A stretch of DNA of 64,000 bases from Odontocerum albicorne (Eukaryota > Arthropoda > Insecta > Trichoptera > Odontoceridae): NCBI GenBank assembly GCA_949825065.1, contig OX463859.1:7478217-7542216 (forward strand), read 5' to 3'. How positions within the stretch are numbered: position 1 is the first letter of the stretch; every line of letters starts with the position of its first letter. The translations under genes and the position numbers were made by a program. The notes beneath the pieces are model-generated. The model ran no database searches. It had not been told where the DNA came from and saw only the letters and a program-made list of their open reading frames with translations. Positions 1 through 12,467 of the stretch are shown in pieces.

Positions 1-99
1 CCGGGAAATTAATAACAGTATTATTAAAAGCAATTCAAGTGATGAAAATATATACCAATCGATCGATATTGACACACCTGAGATCCGTAGAAGCTTGGC

Positions 100-1027
100 A
101 GTCGAAAAACTCGTAGATAAAACAGTTTAGTTCGATCCAACCTCTACGCACGCTGTCATAGGGTACAAAATAAGACTATCCAGCGCGATCTACACATTTT
201 TTTTTAAATTTACTTTCTTGCCTAAAGGAACTCCTTTACTGGGTGTGACACACCAAAGTGTGAAAAGAATAGTTGTGATGACGGACTTAAGGTCCGACAT
301 CACGGATAAAGAAAATGACTTGCAGCGCAGTAAATATACTTATAAAATAGCTTAAGAAGGTATTCTACTCTAGAGGCGGGAATTTTGGGCGTTTTTTCAG
401 ACTAAATAAAAAAAAATATATATTTTTGGCATACATTTTTTTACAGTTTCTTTATTGATGATTTGAGAATGTACAAACAATTTTTTTTAATAAAAATTGA
501 AAATTCAAGATGTTATCAGCTGTTATATCTTGTTAAAAAAAACTTAAAAATCGTAAAATGGCGGCTGTATGAAAAGAATTTAAATTTTTCACCCCTTTTT
601 TTCAAACTTTTTAAAAATAGTTAAAGAACTGTTTTGAATTTTTCAAGGTAGGAACGATGTAAAAAACAATTAATTAAGTTTCATTCTAAGTTTGAAGGCA
701 ATTGGTTAAATAAAACTTGAGATTTTATGTCGACCAGGTCGAAAAAAGTAGTTTCGAGAAAAACGTGTTTAAAGTTTTAAGATTATTGTCTGAGTCATAC
801 CGGTGCGGCGTAATTACTGCCAAATTTATAGCTATAACTTTGAAAATATTAAGAATTTAAAAATTGCCTTTTGGTAACATATTATTAAAGGTCTAAACTT
901 GAGGAATTTGCAAAAAACAAAAAAAAACGATTTTTTCAAATTTCTCGAGTTCACACTGTCTAGCAAGTTGTCTATACTTTCACAGAAAACTTTCAGTGCA
1001 GCAAAACCATTATTTGACGCCACTAAA
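100..1027. repeat. Dispersed repeat A, copy 1
   Basis: Blocks in this stretch recur in the same order near 24600-24990: a block around GTGTGAAAAGAATAG, one around GACATCACGG, and a shared end of the form AGCAAAACC(A/T)...TTTGAC(G/A)CCACTA. A shorter third match is at 49020-49130. The interior is AT-rich and has no coding signal that I recognise; the small open frame on the minus strand at 832-1023 is probably chance. No terminal inverted repeat or target duplication is evident, so the class is unknown. Confidence 0.5.
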
Positions 1028-1028
1028 T

Positions 1029-1265
1029 AAGAAGATCTTCATGAATAATATGGTTTAAGCGGTCTTCATCGAAGTCCACTGGTCGTCCGGAATGCTCCAT
1101 GTCTTTCAGGTCGAAATTACCGTCTTTGAAACGCAAAAACTATCGACGTGCTGTCCTTTTATTCATAGCATCTTCACCGTACACTTCGCAAATATCGCGA
1201 GCAGCAGGTGTCGAAAATGCTCACTTTCGTTTTCTTGCCATTACATTTGTAGAGCAGAAAATTTT
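1029..1265 (-). pseudogene. mariner-type transposase N-terminal fragment
   Basis: Read on the minus strand, this gives a mariner helix-turn-helix domain: ARDICEVYGEDAMNKRTARR, then a stop codon, then FKDGNFDLKDMEHSGRP and VDFDEDRLNHIIHED. The ICxVYGEDA, FKDGNFDLKD and SGRPVDFDEDRL blocks are typical of the DNA-binding half of mariner/SETMAR transposases, which binds the terminal inverted repeats. An internal stop and an upstream frame change near the start show that it is dead. The catalytic DDD half is missing; the fragment ends abruptly against repeat A at about 1028. Confidence 0.8.
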
Positions 1266-1521
1266 CTTTCGAATAACGTATAACATTTACCATTTTGTTT
1301 TACTTTTGGTGGTAAAAGTGACACAGAACCCCTTTTAGTATACACTCGCCATTGGGCTGTTTTCTATTGTGAATGAAGTACGTCTTATAACCAACATGAA
1401 TCCCTTTTATACTCGTATAATATAATATATCTTTTATAGAATGTATCTTTTGGGAAATTATCTGAGATTGTTGATACATTTTACAACAGTCAATTGAGCT
1501 ATAAAGAACGATGATTGCTGA

Positions 1522-1615
1522 AAGTACAAATTTAATGACCTAAACTCTTGTATAAAGTACAAATCTAATGTCCTAAACTCTTGTATAAAGTACAAATCTA
1601 ATGTCTTAAATATTT
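1522..1615. repeat. 33-bp tandem repeat, about 2.8 copies
   Basis: Units start AGTACAAAT at 1523, 1556 and 1589, each continuing through TAATG and CTAAACTCTTGTATAA. Spacing is exactly 33 bp with few substitutions. Confidence 0.85.
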
Positions 1616-2039
1616 AAAATACAGTAACTCTTACATATTTTCATACTACCTAATTTCCTTCAAATTGTTATTGGTACAAATCATCCTCTTTATAGGATAG
1701 AATGCCTAATAAGCCAATAAGATTAATATCTCTTAGACACAGATTCGAAACATAAAATGGAGATATCCCATTTGGGGACTTGAATATAAACAAGGCATGA
1801 AGTCGCGACTCTTCTCTAAACTGTTGACTGTCTTATCTTATTTTATCTTATCAAGTTCGTCAATTTCTTACATGACTATTATTTAATTAAAAACTATGAT
1901 ATATATTTTAAGTGCTATATATTTATTTCCACTGCTTTTATCGTTTTGGCTTGCTGAGCCATTATCAAATATTTAAAATACATGGAATAATAATTATTTT
2001 TAATGGTTAAAGAAATGACCACTCTTCTTTAAAAAGGTG
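1616..2039. other. No gene; AT-rich
   Basis: AT-rich sequence. A short stretch at about 1735-1775 resembles part of LINE family B (ACAGATTCGAAA context, compare 26720-26760), too short to call with confidence. Otherwise nothing is recognised. Confidence 0.4.
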
Positions 2040-2775
2040 GAACGCGAGAGCATGCCCCTGGGCTTGGAAGTCAATAGAACGAAAATTAAGCTTACGATAA
2101 TAGACCGCAGTAAGAAACTGCCAGCAAATAATGTGAATCATGGTGTAGAAGTGGTTACTGACTTTATTTACTAAGGCTCCTGTATTACTAACAATCGAGA
2201 ATGCGAGACTAAGGTGAAAATAAGAACTGGAATGGCAAAAAATGCAATGTCAAAGCTAGAAAAGATATGGAAGAATAGAACTATCCCCATCACAACGAAA
2301 ATGTCCCTAGTTAAGTCTCTTGTATTCGCAATATTCATGTATGACTCGGAGACTTGGACTCTGATAGCAATCGAGAGCCGTAGAATGGATACATTTGTAA
2401 TGTGGTGCTGAAGAATGATGTTACGAATTTAATGAACAACAAGACGAACTAATTAATGCGTCCATTCTCAAAGAATTGAGAATCAGCGACAGATTTTCGA
2501 TAATATGCTTTCGACGAGTTCTACATTTTTTTTAGCACATTGCTTGTGACCAAAGTGACAGTTTGGAGAGATTTGTGTTTACTGAAGGCGTGAAAGGACG
2601 ACGCACAAGAGGAAGAATCCCAACGCGTTGAACCAATTGAGAGACGCAACTGGACTACCTTTAACAACTGCCCTTCGAGCCACGAAGTGCATGGGTGGAT
2701 GGAGAAGAATCGTCAGAGGTTATCATGGGAGGGGCGATGCTCAATCATGAGCTACATGACAGGATGACTGGATAT
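2040..2775 (+). pseudogene. RTE-like LINE ORF2 C-terminal remnant
   Basis: Translated in pieces, this gives a non-LTR retrotransposon ORF2 tail: VERESMPLGLEVNRTKIK, a stop, then MAKNAMSKLEKIWKNRTI, SLVFAIFMYDSETWT, MDTFVMWC, RMMLRI, then RGRIPTR, LRDATGLPLTTALRATKC and WRRIVRGYHGRGDAQS. The YDSETWTL...MWCxRRMLRI order and the closing WRRIV block are typical of insect endonuclease/reverse-transcriptase elements of the RTE group. Several stops and frame shifts are present and the 5' part (endonuclease and RT core) is absent. Only the region 3' of the polymerase core survives, as expected from target-primed 5' truncation plus decay. Confidence 0.8.
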
Positions 2776-2779
2776 ACTC

Positions 2780-4960
2780 GTAGATTCAGTTGAAAAAACC
2801 GTCATAATATTTCATGTTACAGTAAAAGTTAATTTATTAGATATTCATGTGACAAAAATTCACAAAAAATTGAATTACGAATTACACGATCACTTAAATA
2901 TAATTTCAATTTTCGTAGCACTTCCCAAAGACTGGAATATCGCAGGTTGTTTTTCTTACTTTAAAAATCATTTTAGTCAAGTAAAGTTTTGTTTTGAGAC
3001 ATTTTCGCAATATTTTTAATTGTAAAATAAATAAACAAAATATGTAACATTTTTCATGAGCGGCCAGTCAATACGTACAAATTTACACTACTTGTCACTT
3101 ATTGGATTTTTACAACGTCACTTGCTATACGAGCACATATATTATGTCAGTATCTACAAGTGTAATGTACATACGATACATATATGATAGCGGCACTGAT
3201 TTTTATTTAGTCACATTATTGATTACGATATTTTGAAAAACTTGACTTAACATCAATTAAATCAAGTTTTTTACAAATTGATATTTACAGTTCGCTGGCG
3301 CATAATCACTAGTCGTCCCGCAGGTACGCAGACCAGTGATTTGCTTGAAAAATTTCAAATTATTACTATTCATAAATACTTGTTGGTGAAAAGTCATAAC
3401 GGAATACGCAGTGTTATTACGAAAAAAATATTACGAAAAGTCGATTTTGGTACCTAGAAAATGGTGAAATATACGAATTTTCGTTGTTCTAATTAACAAA
3501 CTTTTACTGTAGTATCAAAAATTTTACTAATGTAGAAATTCCTTAACCATTTTTGACATTTTTACAATTTCGGTTGTAAATATTTATGATTTTAACAGCT
3601 TTATAGAATGGGTTTTCGTAACTTACGAAGACATGAAAAAATATATCTAAAGTGATGTTAGAAATTAAATGCCCACGTTAAACTACAATATGTTAATGTA
3701 TTGAATCTTTTAAATAGTATACATCTAGTTGAAGATAGCTAAAACGTGTTTCTGGTAAAAAAAAACTATAACTATTGGCTTATCCAAAACGTCAACCCGT
3801 CCCACCAATAGGCACGCCGCCACTCGGTTTTGATTGCTAAATAATTTGATTGCCATAACAAATATTATATTACACGTCTTTGATAGTCGCTTTACTTTGA
3901 ACATATAAATAGATATTAATTATGTTATTTGAGGATCTAACGCGCAATGTTATTCCTTGTCAAATTTCTAGATATCAGATTATTTAATTTTTTTTTATAC
4001 TGAGAATCTTTTTTAACAAAAATATTGTGCAAAAAACAATGTTCCATTCGATTCAATAAAAACGCTACTACATTATTTTTTAACGCTGGTAATACAATGT
4101 ATAGTATACCACGTATTTCGTTTGACTTAATATAATTAATTATAATTATTCAAAAATAATACTATAAAGTTAGATTACGTTTTTCGATGAGTTTTACCGC
4201 ACAATTTGACTAATGATTATGGCGTTTTAAAAAACATTGCAATTTTACTTATTCTAAGCTTGTTTGGCGTAAATTTTGCCAAGGCCTAAAAGTGCAACGT
4301 TTTCGAATACACTCCGAATCCAACTGATACGAAGAACTGCGAAAGCCTCAATATAAAATGTTATTATTGTTTTTAATATTTTTAAGTATCAAGACAACCA
4401 TAAGTATAAAATGAATAAATTTCGTTAACTCATACCGAAGCGTTCATCAGGTGAAATAATTTTAGTTTTTATTATTATGAAAAGTTTCGGAAAATTAAAG
4501 ATAAAACACATATCATTCAGAAAATACTTAAAAATACAGAATGCTTGTTAACCTTTAACACATTTTATTGACAAAAAAAAATAGAAAATATATTTTTCAA
4601 GTCTCGCAAAGATAACGTGTTTATAAATAATATCAGAAAAAATATTATCGTTCATCTTTATTTAGATATAAATATGTAAAAAAGATTCAACCCAAAAATA
4701 TATTTATGAAGACCATTGAAAAACTAATTCCACCCTCATATTACACTTCGAGACTTAATCGGTTAATGCATACAGCAGAACTTAAACCCCCTTCCTAAGT
4801 TACTAAAGTTTAAAATGAAAGACTGACCACAACCGCAATACGAAAAAAAGATAAATATATAATAATATTATAATATCTCAACGAAAACTTGTATCCTACT
4901 TATTCATATGCTTATTCTTACTCGTTACATATATCTTTAATTTCTTACATTTACTTCTAT
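2780..4960. other. No gene; AT-rich noncoding
   Basis: Over 2 kb of AT-rich sequence with no ORF, repeat array or transposon motif that I recognise, except a short foldback at 3236-3271. Confidence 0.5.
3236..3271. repeat. Short perfect hairpin, 10-bp arms
   Basis: AAAAACTTGA at 3236-3245 is the exact reverse complement of TCAAGTTTTT at 3262-3271, with further pairing of TTA/TAA inside. It may be a relic of a foldback element. Confidence 0.7.
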
Positions 4961-4964
4961 CAAA

Positions 4965-5330
4965 ATATCATTCCCTTATTCCAACCACACTTTCCGTGGT
5001 CTTCCTCTCACATATCTCCCACTCACATATGTAATGTAGATTAATTTTGTTAGTATTTTTTCATTCATTCGTTCCACATTTCCAAACCATCTCAAAATAC
5101 TTTTCTTTAACTTACTCAAAACATCACCCCTAATTTCATATTCGTCCCTCATTACTTAATTCCGTATTCTGTCATACACTGGTTCATGATCATCCCGTGT
5201 ATTCATCTCAGTACACGCATTTCTACAGCGTTTATTCGGCTCTTTCCAGTATTTTTCCATGTCCACGTTTTCATCTCATACATCAAAGCTGGTACTAAAA
5301 TAGTTTAATGGACGATCATCGTAGCAATTT
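4965..5330 (-). pseudogene. LINE family C, ORF2 C-terminal remnant
   Basis: Minus-strand translation in shifting frames gives NVDMEKYWKEPNKRCRNACT, VYDRIRN, a stop, VMRDEYEIRGDVLSKLKKSI, LRWFGNVERMNEKILTKLIY and RGRPRKVW. The chain (R)NAC...YDRIRN...RDE...LRWFGxVERMNE...GRPRK marks one insect LINE family that recurs here at 17330, 24140, 32025, 42330, 46240 and 47040. This copy is 5'-truncated with stops. The 20-bp minisatellite lies just upstream in the element's reading direction. Confidence 0.8.
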
Positions 5331-5460
5331 TTTTTATGTTTTAGAGCCTCTTTGACTTTGTTTCCTATCATTAAACGTCGTTGGATATCCCTCGTAGCTT
5401 CAATCATCTGAGAAAATACTAACTTGATAGCAGAATTATTCAACTAGCTCTAATTATTCA

Positions 5461-5720
5461 TTACTCACCCATACATCACATTACTCACCCATACATCACA
5501 TTACTCACCTATACATCACATTACTCACTCGTACATCACATTACTCACCCATACATCACATTACTCACCCATACATCACATTACTCACCTATACATCACA
5601 TTACTCACTCGTACATCACATTACTCACCCATACATCACATTACTCACCTATACATCACATTACTCACTCGTACATCACATTACTCACCCATACATCACA
5701 TTACTCACCCATACATCACA
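5461..5720. repeat. 20-bp minisatellite, 13 units with ordered variants
   Basis: Thirteen head-to-tail 20-mers of the form TTACTCACCCATACATCACA. Three variants differ at the middle (CCCATA = A, CCTATA = B, CTCGTA = C) and run A A B C A A B C A B C A A, so blocks of three or four units have themselves been duplicated. No length variation occurs within units. Noncoding. Confidence 0.97.
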
Positions 5721-5984
5721 TTTACTTTTCTTTTCACCCTTTCCTATCACCATGACTTTGGATTCCGCAACATTTATTTAAAAATATTTATCTTTACATA
5801 TTTCATGATCGTATATTTTTAAGATTAAAATTAAACCGAATACATATATTTGGGAAACTTTTCAGGTAATCAAACAACGTCTTAGTAACATTGAGATAAA
5901 CATTTCTATAGTCAATTAAAGGGAAAAAATATTATTCATCAGACTTTAGTCTAGCAAGATTCGACTTTTTATAGGGAGGAAAAC

Positions 5985-6445
5985 GTACTCAGTTGAGAGA
6001 TTTGACATTTGCGAAAATTTTGCCTCATAACTCGGAGATGATGAGATATGATTACACCAAGTAAAAAACATATTGCATACAGAACAACCTGCCTCTCCAA
6101 CGTGTTTCCTTGGCCACGAGCATTGTGCCCAAAGAATCGAAGGACTTGTCGAAGACATATTTTCAACAATCTGTCGGTGATTGTCAGTTCTTCGAGAATT
6201 GAGGCGTTAATTCGTCTTGCTGTCCATGGAATTCGTAACATCCTTCTGGAGCACCACATTTAAAATGCATCTATTCTAAGTCTCTCGCTTGCATTCAGAA
6301 TCCAAGTCTCCGCGCCATACATACATATTGCAAGGAGCAGAGACTTGACCAGGCGCATTTTCGTCGTGATGATGATGGCTATTAACTTCCATATGTTTTC
6401 CAGCTTTGACATCATAGTATTTGCCATTCCAGTTCTTTATTTCAC
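5985..6445 (-). pseudogene. RTE-like LINE ORF2 C-terminal remnant
   Basis: The minus strand encodes MWCSRRMLRIPWTARRINAS, ILEELTITDRLLKICLRQVL and RFFGHNARGQGNTLERQVV: the MWCxRRMLRIPWTAxR, RLxxICLR and FFGHxAR blocks of the same LINE group as the 2040-2775 fragment, better preserved. Upstream (6260-6445) is lower-quality similarity covering the ETWIL and AMSKLENIW blocks. It ends without a visible poly(A) tail. Confidence 0.8.
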
Positions 6446-6469
6446 CTCAACCTCACACCTTTCTTTAAC

Positions 6470-7400
6470 CCTTGCCGATCTGTGAACGGACAAGAGTGAC
6501 CAAGACGTATATTTTATTGAATTTCTCGAAATATACTGCTTGCAGGGTCTTCATACTTTATGTATTCCTCATCGAAACCTCTATGATTTGAATTATGTCA
6601 TTACGAAATAAAATCATTAATAAATATCAACAGAAATGAATGATTTTAAATCGAGAATTGACGAATTGTCAAAACACTCCGTATGACTCATTTTTTTTTT
6701 GACAGTTGATATTTTACGAGTACATTCGTTCCAGGGATTGTTTACCAGTTTTATCAAACACCTGTGTGTTTAGTACATAGAATAGAAACAAAAGTTATTT
6801 CGTGCCCCAATTGCGATAGACTTTCTCCACAGGATTAAATTTTGATTTTATGATATGTTTGTCCTATTTTCAAATTTTGACCTATTTTCAAAGTGTTTAT
6901 ATTTTCCAAATGGCATATTTTATTGATTTGAATTTCGTGTTTGTTTTTATATTATTATTTTTGAATTTATATTTTCATTTTATATTTTGTTAATATGTTA
7001 ATTATTGTCTTAATTTGAATTATATTTTTATTGCCAAAAAATACACGCTACATTTTATTGTATAATTTTATGTTTTTTTTTTTAAAAGGTTGGAGACCTC
7101 TTTTCAGTAATGCGCATTCTGAACGTTGCGCAGACCGAACGACGCAGTGGAAATATGATATTCTTATAGAAATGTCACCTCTCTGTTTCAAGTCTTATTT
7201 TATCATTTCTTACACTTATTTTATATTATTCGACATTTTATTACATAATAAAATGATGTTTATAGCTAATTACAAAAAAAACTAATAGATTTTGCATCAT
7301 TTTAATTTAAAACATACATGTTTACTGTACCCTCAGTGTCCAACACCGTTACTGGCTTAATTTTTTAGCACAGTAAGGGAAGTGTTAAAAAAGCCTAAAA
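6470..7400. other. No gene; AT-rich
   Basis: AT-rich, with long T-rich runs around 6900-7080. The 84-codon open frame at 7031-7285 has no recognisable domain and a composition like its surroundings, so I do not call it a gene. Confidence 0.45.
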
Positions 7401-7404
7401 TGAA

Positions 7405-7510
7405 AACAATACTTGATCCTTTTTTTTTTAATGGAATCCAACGAGAATCGAATCCGCAACCCCCGGATTGCGAAATAGAGGTTTTATCAACTATGCCGAG
7501 GATATACATA
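7405..7510 (-). mobile_element. tRNA-derived SINE (family 2) fragment
   Basis: The minus strand reads GGCATAGTTGATAAAACC (A-box-like) followed about 35 bp later by GCGGATTCGATTCTCG (B-box-like), then a poly(A)-like run (T-run 7421-7430 on +). Box order and spacing fit a RNA polymerase III promoter from a tRNA. The cloverleaf arms do not pair well enough for a functional tRNA gene. Confidence 0.65.
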
Positions 7511-7969
7511 TGTGATGTTCTAGAATTTATATTTTCCTTTATTGTTTTTCTTCAATACATCAAGAGCCCACCACTTTATATTATCTGGCAGCTTTACCCT
7601 GATTCTCGTAGGATGTTTTTTTGTATTTATACGTCCATTTAACATAAAATACAACATTCTGCATGCCATAAAGAGTTTCAATATGGAGACACGCATAAAC
7701 ATAGGATGGCATGCTAGGTTAATATTTATGGGGTTCGTATAGACGACACGCATAGGCTTTCGAGGACACTGAGGCTATACAATTTAAGCTTTTAGAATGT
7801 TTTAAGTGCTTTTCAATATGTTGGGCTCGTGTTGTTTTTTGAGCATTCTTTATGATTGCGTAATATATTATTTAAATAAATGAAGAATTTTATTTTAGCT
7901 AAATTTCGTTTTCTCGAGTAATGTTTCAACGGTTCAATGTTTGTATACCTCAAAATTATAAATATCAGT
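7511..7969. other. No gene recognised
   Basis: AT-rich. Overlapping open frames on both strands at 7520-7753 lack any recognisable motif. Confidence 0.4.
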
Positions 7970-8490
7970 GGCGTGTGCAGTTTTAAAAAGCAATCGAAAT
8001 GAACCCTTTTTGGAAAGTCTTATAAAAATATAAATTCACGGATGGTTTATGTCGAAAGTAGAGCGTGTATTATTGTTATCGCTCCCTTGACTGAATGGTT
8101 GTTTCATATAACAAAAGGGGTAAGCAAAGATGTATTATGTCACCATGGTTATTTAATATTTACATACATACACAAAAGCTTAAGCTGTTGCTATCACATT
8201 TCGGAAGATATACGAAGGTTTATATCTTGTTCATCTTTCCTTGGTAAGTTTTCTGCGGTTTTCTTACCAAATATGTTTTGCTTAATATACGAGTATATAC
8301 AGATACGGGGAAGTTCTTAACGCAATGTTCGTAGTCACCACTTTCCTATTCTTACACTCAACTTTTATATATTTATTTGGTAATATTTTTAATGTGTCGA
8401 TAATAGTCGGTTCGAATCTCTAGTTAGAGCGCCCTTGATGAGAGTTTTCTCTTTAATCGGCGCTCTATAAATTGTCCTTATATTAATTAG
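7970..8490 (+). mobile_element. LINE family B, 3' end
   Basis: This aligns by eye with 49880-50255 (+), 29430-29710 (-) and 26430-26500 (-): TTTTTGGAAAGTCTTAT, CGGAAGATATACGAAGG, CCTTGGTAAGTTTTCTGCGG, then GGTTCGAATCTC, AGAGCGCCCTTGA, and the terminal CGGCGCTCTATAAATTGTCC. It is the 3' untranslated part of a non-LTR element whose ORF2 end is seen at 26500-26640 and 29830-29910. The small ORF at 8042-8320 is inside this UTR and is not a gene. Confidence 0.7.
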
Positions 8491-8901
8491 GATATCATAT
8501 AATAATTAATTATTGTATGATATCCTTAAAAATATCTGAATTGGAGATTCGATATATTAAATAGTGTGGCTAGGAGACAATATTGTCTTCGGCTCTAGAA
8601 ATCGAGTATTTTGGATTAGAACCACTGGAGTAAGCAGAGGATTCGCGGTCGGGCATTGCACGTGTTGGCAACACTATCAATTAATTTATTTATTTATTAA
8701 TATTGAAATTATTTATTTGTTTAAAATCATTTAATCAAAACGAATAATCAAAATGTTATTTTAAAACATATAAATGATAACAACTTTAAAAAAAACGCTC
8801 TTAAAAATACTTTTGACGTGAAATTTTTCCTTTATTTTGAATTGTATTTTTAATTAGCGTATCTGTCAAGAACACAAATTATGGGTTTGTTTTGGTGTGT
8901 A

Positions 8902-9305
8902 TATGGTGTCCTAAAAATGTATACAGACACTTTTACACCGTAGCGTTATCTTGAACTTGCTACAGAATTTTTTTATACTACACATTCGTGAGGAATTTAG
9001 GTATGAGGAAGGGCTTTACTTCCAGCAAGAAGGTAAACCTTCCCACTACCATTATGATGGTATATTGATGAAAAATTGCCGAAGAGATGGATTGGGCGTA
9101 AAGGTGGCATTAAATACCCCCTGCGCAACGCAGATCGCACGCCAATGAACTATTTTTTTATGGAAATTGATCTAAGATAAAGAGTGTATGGTAGAAAATT
9201 GGCAACATCTAATGAATTGAGAAACGTCATTGAAAAATAATGCGCCCAAATACCAAAACCAAAATTTGATGCTTTGTTTAGGCTGCGGTCGTTCAATATA
9301 TTAGA
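8902..9305 (+). pseudogene. mariner-type transposase C-terminal remnant
   Basis: Starts with a terminal-repeat-like GGTGTCCTAAAAATGTATAC. Translation in slightly shifting frames gives LNLLQNFFILHIREEFRYEE, GLYFQQEGKPSHYHYD, then [20 protein letters not shown], ending NELRNVIEK, stop, [14 protein letters not shown]. This matches the FxQDGAPPHYHxDVR and PARSPDLTPLDFFLW blocks of an IS630/Tc1/mariner family also seen at 21420-22080. The second catalytic Asp is Glu (QEG) and the third is Asn (PMNYF), so the enzyme would be dead even without the stop. No right terminal repeat is seen. Confidence 0.75.
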
Positions 9306-9349
9306 TTGGTTATAATTAACGATGCCCTTCGAATCTGTCATTTGTTTAC

Positions 9350-9479
<130 letters not shown>

Positions 9480-9944
9480 CTTATTATTTAGGTAATTAAA
9501 ATGCGTGTCGACAACTGCTTTCATATTCGTCATATCATGCATTGTTATTGAATTGTTTGGCCAACATCCTGGTTGTCAAACCTTCGTCCTCTTCCACGGC
9601 CATCTTAAGAGTCTGATCATTAAAATCAAGACGACTTCTTTTTTCTTCAAATTTAAGCTTATATCGCAGGATTCGGAACGATTGAATTATTTTTGAACTT
9701 GACTTCCACCGACCGTTCCTTTGCCAAAGAGTTCGTTGAAATCACAAAATGGCTATGCTGCAGTCCATCCTTTATCAAAGTGACAAAGCATACTATGACA
9801 AATATGACGGTCGTTATCGATTCGAATTTTTATAACCTAAATAGTAAGAAAGTGTATTAGTAAAAAAAAAAAACAGAATGACAAATTTAAAGATAAAACG
9901 ATCGTTAATTATGTACCAATCTAATACATACATAAATGTAAACT

Positions 9945-10015
9945 GGAAGTCAGACATCTTAACAACTAAGCCACGAAGGTCGTCAATTCGACTGGGGAAC
10001 TTAAAAAGGGAGGAA
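9945..10015 (-). mobile_element. tRNA-derived SINE (family 2) head fragment
   Basis: The minus strand carries CGTGGCTTAGTTGTTAAGATG, a good tRNA A-box, downstream of a CGACCTT block. The expected B-box is eroded. Related to the copy at 43895-43985. Confidence 0.5.
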
Positions 10016-10089
10016 AGTTTTAATTATTTTTTTTCTGTGGCCTTACCTAATAATTCCTTTGAAATAGGCATAATATCTGATTAAAAGTA

Positions 10090-11734
10090 TTTTTCCAACC
10101 AAATTAACCGCACTGGAAATGCCTTTACAAAGAGACAAAACGTAATTAAGCCGAGATACCGGATCCGGACTGAAAGAAAATAGAGGGTTCCGAATAAGGA
10201 GTCGCGCACACTCACTGTTTGAGGTATTCGTAAAATTTTATTACGTTCGATCAAGATCAACATAAAAACATATTTGTTAATATCAGAGAGAAAAATCTAT
10301 GATAAAATTCCTTATCAAAAATAGTCCTGAAAACAGCACTTAATCTGCAAACATTGAACAAAACATTCACCTTATGTAAGATCAAATTGTAAAGACCTTA
10401 TAAAAATATATGTATCGATGTTCCATAAACATGGTTGCTTATAAACAGGTGCCTTAGGAAAGGAGTTCTGACGACAATTTTTTTTTTTAAGTGAAACTTC
10501 TATAGGCGCGGTAGGGCAAATTGGCCTGAACGTCACGAAAAGTGAAACGGTGTATGATATTATTATTATTAAATTATTATTTATTATTATTAAATATTTT
10601 ATTTATTAATAAATTATTAATTAATTATTTATTATTAATAATAATTAATATTATTTTAATATTATTAACTGTATTATATTATTATTATTTATTATTAGAA
10701 ATGAAAAAAAAATTAAATATTAGATATTTTCTTGAATTAAATTCCACATTACCATTTTTTATTTTATTTAAGAGAGATTTTATTAAATTTAATTCCACAA
10801 CCATTTCCTTATCCTAAAAAAAATCGTTGACAAATGGAAAAAAAGCAATGCATAAAATCAACTTTTCCTAGGAGCGAAGAAGTTTCACTTCTACCGCGCG
10901 AGAGTCTCACGCAACTGTTTTTTTTTCACCCCTTGCGGGAACACAGGTTGGGGGCACACGTTGGACATGAACCTTTTTTGTTGCTCCAGAGGGGAGTCAG
11001 GAATCAGGAATATTTACAATTTCAGTATGACTTTTTTCCTATTGAATTAAATTTTTATGAAAAATTTACATTCTTCTTTTTTCCACTTGTCTTATCCCGT
11101 CCATTTTGGAGTCAGTTACATAAATAAATAAGATGACATTCACAAATGGAAATATATCGATACAGTTACGGAGTTGTTCTGTGCCGCAAAAGACAGATGT
11201 TTTCTCAACACGACACATGAAAAAGACGAATGTTTTAAAATTTCTTCAATTGCAATTTTTTGTATCTTTTATATGAAATTTCGGGTTTATTAAAGTCTGC
11301 GACCATTAAAGTAAAAGCATTTTTCAATTTTTTTAGAAATAAAATGTTAATATAAATGTATCTATAATGCGAGAGAGTCTTTACATTTCTGAATTTCGTC
11401 CTAAAAATCCCAAAAAGGATGTGCAATGATCTGTAACGGAGCGGGAACATCGCTCAGTTGGAAGTCTTTGATTTTCCCTTCTTTGAAACGCGGTATGGAA
11501 AATGGTTTATTTAATAAAAAAATACTAAAAAGGTTTCTGCTACTTTGAGAGCAGGTAAGCTCTAAAAATCATTATGGACATATACGTATGTTGATATAAT
11601 TAACTCCATAATGATTTCCTTTGACTAAGGGTATACTAAGGAGGTTATAACATAAGAATACTTTGTACTCGTTTAATAAAGTAAAGTATACCATATGTAT
11701 TCCAAACTGAGAACAAATATTTCTTGAATCTTTG
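10090..11734. other. No gene; AT-rich with an ATT-type microsatellite
   Basis: 10550-10690 is a (TTA)n/(ATT)n low-complexity run. A GTGAAACTTCTA...GCGCGGTA block near 10490 and GAAGTTTCACTTCTACCGCGC near 10878-10900 are roughly reverse complements and may bound an old element. The open frames at 10542-10817 and 10834-11127 are low-complexity or unrecognised. Confidence 0.4.
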
Positions 11735-12215
11735 TAACATACCAAGATTCAAATGGCTGATACTTCTTGCCATAAAACGTCTTAGTCTGGGTCGATGCAC
11801 ATCACGATACTCCATGTTCATACGTATCAGGCTGAGGTTTCATAAATCTATCGTATTACATGTGTATTGTGTAATCAAGATGCCGAGACTTGCTGCTATA
11901 AAACGCTTCCATCCAGGTTGATCCACTGCACGAAACTCCATATCCTCACGTGTCAAGCTGAGGTTTCATAGTCGTATCGTAAAACCATTGTATCGTATAA
12001 TCAAGTAACCGAGACTAAATGCCATAAAACGCCTCCATCCGGGTCAATCCACAGCACACTTCATGTCCTCAAGTGTCAGGCTGAGGCTTCATAGTCATAT
12101 CGTAATACCTGTGTAATCAAGTAGCTGAGACTTGCTGGCATAAAACACCTCCATCCGGGTCGATCCACAGCAAGACACTCCATGTCCTCCAATACCAGAC
12201 TGAAACTCAATCGTT
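11735..12215. repeat. About 125-bp tandem repeat, nearly 4 diverged units
   Basis: Each unit carries, in order, GAGACTTGCTG, CATAAAACGC, TCCATCCGGGT, GATCCAC, CTCCATGTCCTC, CAGGCTGAGG and TTTCATAGTC. Units begin near 11740, 11870, 12005 and 12125 and differ by substitutions and small indels. Noncoding. Confidence 0.8.
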
Positions 12216-12467
12216 GTACTGGTGTAGGATAGGTATCTGATTCGTTGAGTCATTTTCATGCAAAAAAAACATCGCCACTTCGTAGTCAGCTATCAGGCGC
12301 CATCTCGAATACGAGTGTCATCCTCCAGAGGCATCTCCTCTCAAAACTGGGAAATCTTCTCTCATGGGTCTTGGTAAACTGTCGAGATTCAAAGCAATAA
12401 AGAAAAATAGGCAGTTTTCTAAACAGCCAACATTTATTCAGATTAAACGCTGAGGAATGATCACATA

